Origin: Gorillibacterium timonense
GTDB lineage: Bacteria > Bacillota > Bacilli > Paenibacillales > NBRC-103111
Direction of reading: 5' to 3'
Assembly: GCF_001457415.1 (NCBI RefSeq)
Contig: NZ_LN881721.1
Location: 434,001 to 498,000, forward strand
Length of the DNA stretch: 64,000 nucleotides
This document shows positions 61,811 to 64,000 of this stretch, one piece after another; positions within the stretch are counted from its first letter, which is position 1; every line of letters begins with the position of its first letter. The translations under genes and the position numbers were made by a program. Under the pieces are notes generated by a model. That model searched no databases and was not told the DNA's origin. It saw only the letters and a program-made list of their open reading frames with translations.

Positions 61811-61843
61811 GGGATTGAATGTAGAGTTCGCCGAAATGGAGAA

Positions 61844-61886
61844 GGGTTGCAGCAGTTTCTTCAAGTCAGACACTGCAGCCCTTTTT
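61844..61886 (+). terminator. Terminator after the sulfurtransferase gene
   Basis: GGGTTGCAG / CTGCAGCCC (one G-U pair) followed by TTTTTAG. The rest of the 404-bp stretch to 62214 turns AT-rich and shows no convincing gene. Confidence 0.7.
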
Positions 61887-62214
61887 AGGTTCGTTCGTGG
61901 AACAAATTGAAAGTGTGGACCAGAACTCAGAGCAGTTGGAACCGATTGTTGAATGGTCTCTACAACTTAAGGAGAATAAACGGGTGCAACTCGAAAGTTA
62001 CTCCTCCACAATAAGATTAATTATTCTGTACTTCGATTCCTTTACCAACCAAAGTGAATCTGGTTTTGTAATAAGTCGTGCATTTTGATAAGCCATTTCA
62101 CGAGTTAAAATTGTTGTCCCAAGATATTCTCGAAGCTCCCATCAACAAAGCTAATACTAATGAAATAATTGGTTCCTCCCCCGCAATTTTACTGTAAAAT
62201 ATACGGGCAGGGGA

Positions 62215-63147
62215 TTATTTTAGCTGAAGTATAGTTTGTTTGGTTATAAAGTAATTATTTTTTAAACGATTTTCTATAAATCTATTCGTATCAACTTTTG
62301 ATATCTTTGAAAAAAAGAAATATGAATTCATTTCTTCATTGTTGATTTTTGTTTTCTCGTAGATCTTTTTCTGAACATCTTTCGCCTCTTCAGAGAAGCT
62401 GATATGGAAATTTACAAAATCGAAATATTTTTTATAGTGCTGATAAAACGAATTGCTTTCCTCTGGCTTAGTTATTTCGCCCAAGTTTGTAAAAACGTCC
62501 TCCATCGATTTTGATTCCCTATTAATGTCTGTTATGGCAACACCAAAGTATCCATCATTCAGCATGTCGTATATTTCAATGTAATACTTCTCTAGATCGG
62601 GACTACCGCTTCTTGCAAAAATGTACTGATGAACCAGTAGCGGAGCCCAATCTTTGTGGGAGTAATTACTGGGATTCAAGTTTTTTATAGGTAAATTATT
62701 GAGCCTCTGCTGTCCATCCTTCGCACTATTAATAGTACTTGGAATCCTTGGGTTAAAATATTTGCTATCCGATATTACAACATACCCAAATAAAGAATGA
62801 TTATTATCAAAATAAGTAAGTACGATATAATCATCCGCGTAATAGGTAGCAACAGAACCTCTCTCATCTGTATTATTCGATGTTTGATATTTAATGTCTT
62901 CGATGATTGTAGGAATACCTAACTTTTTTTCTATAAACGAATAGTTCTGCCCTAATCGCAAATCGCTCACTTTTTGGGCGAATGCTTTCAAATCGGTTCC
63001 GGGCAATAAATCTTTCCCGAAAGAAAAGGCTACAATGATCCATCCGACGATTGTTACTACTGCCGCTACAAATTCAAATATTTGCTTGCTATTTTTTTTG
63101 ATTGTTCTGAATTTCTCTTCTATTAATGAAGGCAGTTTGCTCCCCAT
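62215..63147 (-). CDS. AT-rich membrane-anchored protein of unknown function
   Basis: 310 residues. A single membrane helix (about 23-45, IFEFVAAVVTIVGWIIVAFSFG) is followed by a soluble domain with DLRLGQNYSFIEKKLGIPTIIEDIKY and YYADDYIVLTYFDNNHSLFGYVVISD, a pattern seen in ETEC_3214-like proteins, though this assignment is weak. Base composition is much more AT-rich than nearby genes, indicating recent acquisition. It stands alone next to a decayed region. Confidence 0.6.
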   Translation of the reverse strand: MGSKLPSLIEEKFRTIKKNSKQIFEFVAAVVTIVGWIIVAFSFGKDLLPGTDLKAFAQKVSDLRLGQNYSFIEKKLGIPTIIEDIKYQTSNNTDERGSVATYYADDYIVLTYFDNNHSLFGYVVISDSKYFNPRIPSTINSAKDGQQRLNNLPIKNLNPSNYSHKDWAPLLVHQYIFARSGSPDLEKYYIEIYDMLNDGYFGVAITDINRESKSMEDVFTNLGEITKPEESNSFYQHYKKYFDFVNFHISFSEEAKDVQKKIYEKTKINNEEMNSYFFFSKISKVDTNRFIENRLKNNYFITKQTILQLK

Positions 63148-63326
63148 GCTCCATCTCCTTGAAAAAACTCATCTGGTTAAAACAAATTTTATGAAAACGA
63201 ATAAAGTCCATATTCACGATACTCCGGAGGACGGAATGAGTGTTCTTTATACCGATAGCAACCGCAACACACGTCCGCGTATCCATGTTACATACAACGG
63301 GAACGCCTCCATGCGAATAGTGTTTT

Positions 63327-63342
63327 ACGAGCGAGCACTCGT
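63327..63342. promoter_or_regulatory. TetR-type operator candidate
   Basis: ACGAG-cgagca-CTCGT with flanking TTTT and TTTT, 170 bp upstream of a broken TetR gene. The palindrome suits a TetR autoregulatory site left after the gene decayed. Confidence 0.35.
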
Positions 63343-63514
63343 TTTCCTTACATCTAATTTCGACATTTAAGACGCTAAACCCTTGTGGATACTAGTTTTT
63401 TTTCATCAATCAAGACCTATCTGAATAATTTTATTATAATCAGATAATTATGGTGTTTATCCTAAAATCGAGGTGCTTAAGTATGGATATCGCGTTTAAG
63501 ATCTTCTGCCGTAG

Positions 63515-63824
63515 ATTTCGACAATCGAGGTCGTTATCGGAGAGGTCTTCACTTATTATTCCAGCTGGAAACACAGTAAGTATGAAGTGTTTATAGGAAA
63601 GACACAGCTATCAGACCGACCTGCAAGGCATCGCCAAGATCATCGATTACGGCAACAACACGGGGGAAATGTCGGCCAAAGATCCACAAAATGCTGCATA
63701 CGGACTGCTGTCGATGGTCGTAGGCTTGAGTTTCTTTCGCGTAGCGAACCTTCCGACTGCGAGTGGCGAGGATAACCGACACATTTGCGATGATTATGTC
63801 AGTAAGCTCACTGAACGATCATAA
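63515..63824 (+). pseudogene. TetR family regulator remnant (C-terminal part, frameshifted)
   Basis: Two frames joined near 63590 give a TetR-like ligand-binding domain: ISTIEVVIGEVFTYYSSW and KHSKYEVFI in one frame, then RHSYQTDLQGIAKIIDYGNN, AAYGLLSMVVGLSFFRVANL and the end YVSKLTERS in another, closed by TAA at 63822. The N-terminal HTH is missing and a TAG lies just before the first part. The gene is therefore broken by deletion and frameshift. Confidence 0.65.
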
Positions 63825-63846
63825 GGCAGGAAACGGAGTCAAAATC

Positions 63847-64000
63847 ATGTCAACTTCATTACAGCAGCATATCGAATACCCCGAATACCCGATGGTGAGC
63901 ATTCCCGCGGGAGAAGTATCGTTAAGGGATGACCGAATCAAGAAAGCATGGTCGGCTCAAGTTCATGCTTTTCGGCTTGGACCGGTTCCGGTCACGAAAG
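63847..64000 (+). CDS. Formylglycine-generating enzyme/SUMF1-like protein (3' end cut by window)
   Basis: The first 51 codons are visible. MVSIPAGEVSLRDDRIKKAW followed by QVHAFRLGPVPVTK matches the start of SUMF1/EgtB/PvdO-type domains (IPGG.F...V..F.i...PVT). Members convert Cys to formylglycine in sulfatases or act as nonheme-iron oxidases; which one applies cannot be decided from this part. ATG follows CGGAGTC. Confidence 0.65.
   Translation, partial: MSTSLQQHIEYPEYPMVSIPAGEVSLRDDRIKKAWSAQVHAFRLGPVPVTK

Noticed and set aside
61897..62088. 63-codon plus-strand frame after the sulfurtransferase
   Set aside because: GTG start without ribosome binding site, directly after a terminator, no similarity recognised.

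Overview
The window reads as chromosomal DNA of a spore-forming Firmicute of the Paenibacillaceae (Paenibacillus or Cohnella-like). The reasons are moderately high G+C in most genes, strong AGGAGG-type ribosome binding sites with frequent TTG/GTG starts, many strong intrinsic terminators, and a typical gene set: PadR/HAAS, copper-amine-oxidase-like stalk protein, SNF2+SWIM pair, GlnRS, FeoAB, multidomain GH10 xylanase. No rRNA, tRNA, phage, complete IS element or CRISPR array was seen. Species cannot be fixed from sequence alone.

Layout. 1-6717 (+): a carbohydrate operon with a CUT1-type ABC importer (binding lipoprotein cut by the window edge, two permeases), two TIM-barrel isomerase-like proteins, NanE and a ROK kinase; it looks like uptake and breakdown of an amino sugar or its glycoside towards GlcNAc-6-P. 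6802-9099 (-): secreted modular xylanase with a cre-like site upstream. 9564-11793 (+): two adjacent radical SAM genes of unknown function. 12028-13320: MetY. 13655-17717: MarR regulator plus a two-subunit ABC exporter in one operon. 18032-22371: MFS transporter, a repeat-bearing intergenic region, a stalk/HEAT-like secreted protein, a PF06541 membrane protein and a PadR regulator, which overlaps a HAAS protein with a glycine-spaced pentapeptide domain (22368-23090). 23232-25590: divergent iron- and zinc-dependent alcohol dehydrogenases. 25764-28453: APH-like kinase, HAD phosphatase/mutase and an SfsA homologue carrying a large Ala/Thr/Pro insert. 28732-31448: LURP-one-like protein, GlnRS, small membrane protein.

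31696-33336 is more AT-rich (DUF5412 protein, small membrane protein, RibD_C-like reductase). 33467-35708: AraC/GyrI-like regulator and M29 aminopeptidase. 36268-39444: GT-C-like membrane protein, an alpha/beta hydrolase preceded by a possible structured leader RNA, and small proteins. 39713-42162: Fur-controlled feoA-feoB with a Cys-rich third gene. 42543-44335: DUF4253 protein and PhnP-like metallo-beta-lactamase-fold hydrolase. 44422-47745: rhomboid protease and a HtrA-like protease with an unusually long C-terminal part. 47916-52444: GNAT, stress-type SDR, DUF1328 protein, RluF-type pseudouridine synthase, membrane diguanylate cyclase. 52746-59173: SulP transporter and the SNF2 helicase/SWIM pair. 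59236-61810: GNAT, KGG-repeat stress protein, bacteriohemerythrin, sulfurtransferase. 62000-63840 is AT-rich and decayed (orphan membrane protein, broken TetR gene). The window ends inside a formylglycine-generating-enzyme-like gene.

A family of short elements with TAGTAC...GTACTA inverted ends occurs at 35740-35836 and twice at 42356-42515, with possible decayed relatives at 10464 and 47828. The best candidates for something undescribed are the radical SAM pair, this MITE-like family, the structured leader at 37988-38053, and the pentapeptide domain of the HAAS protein.
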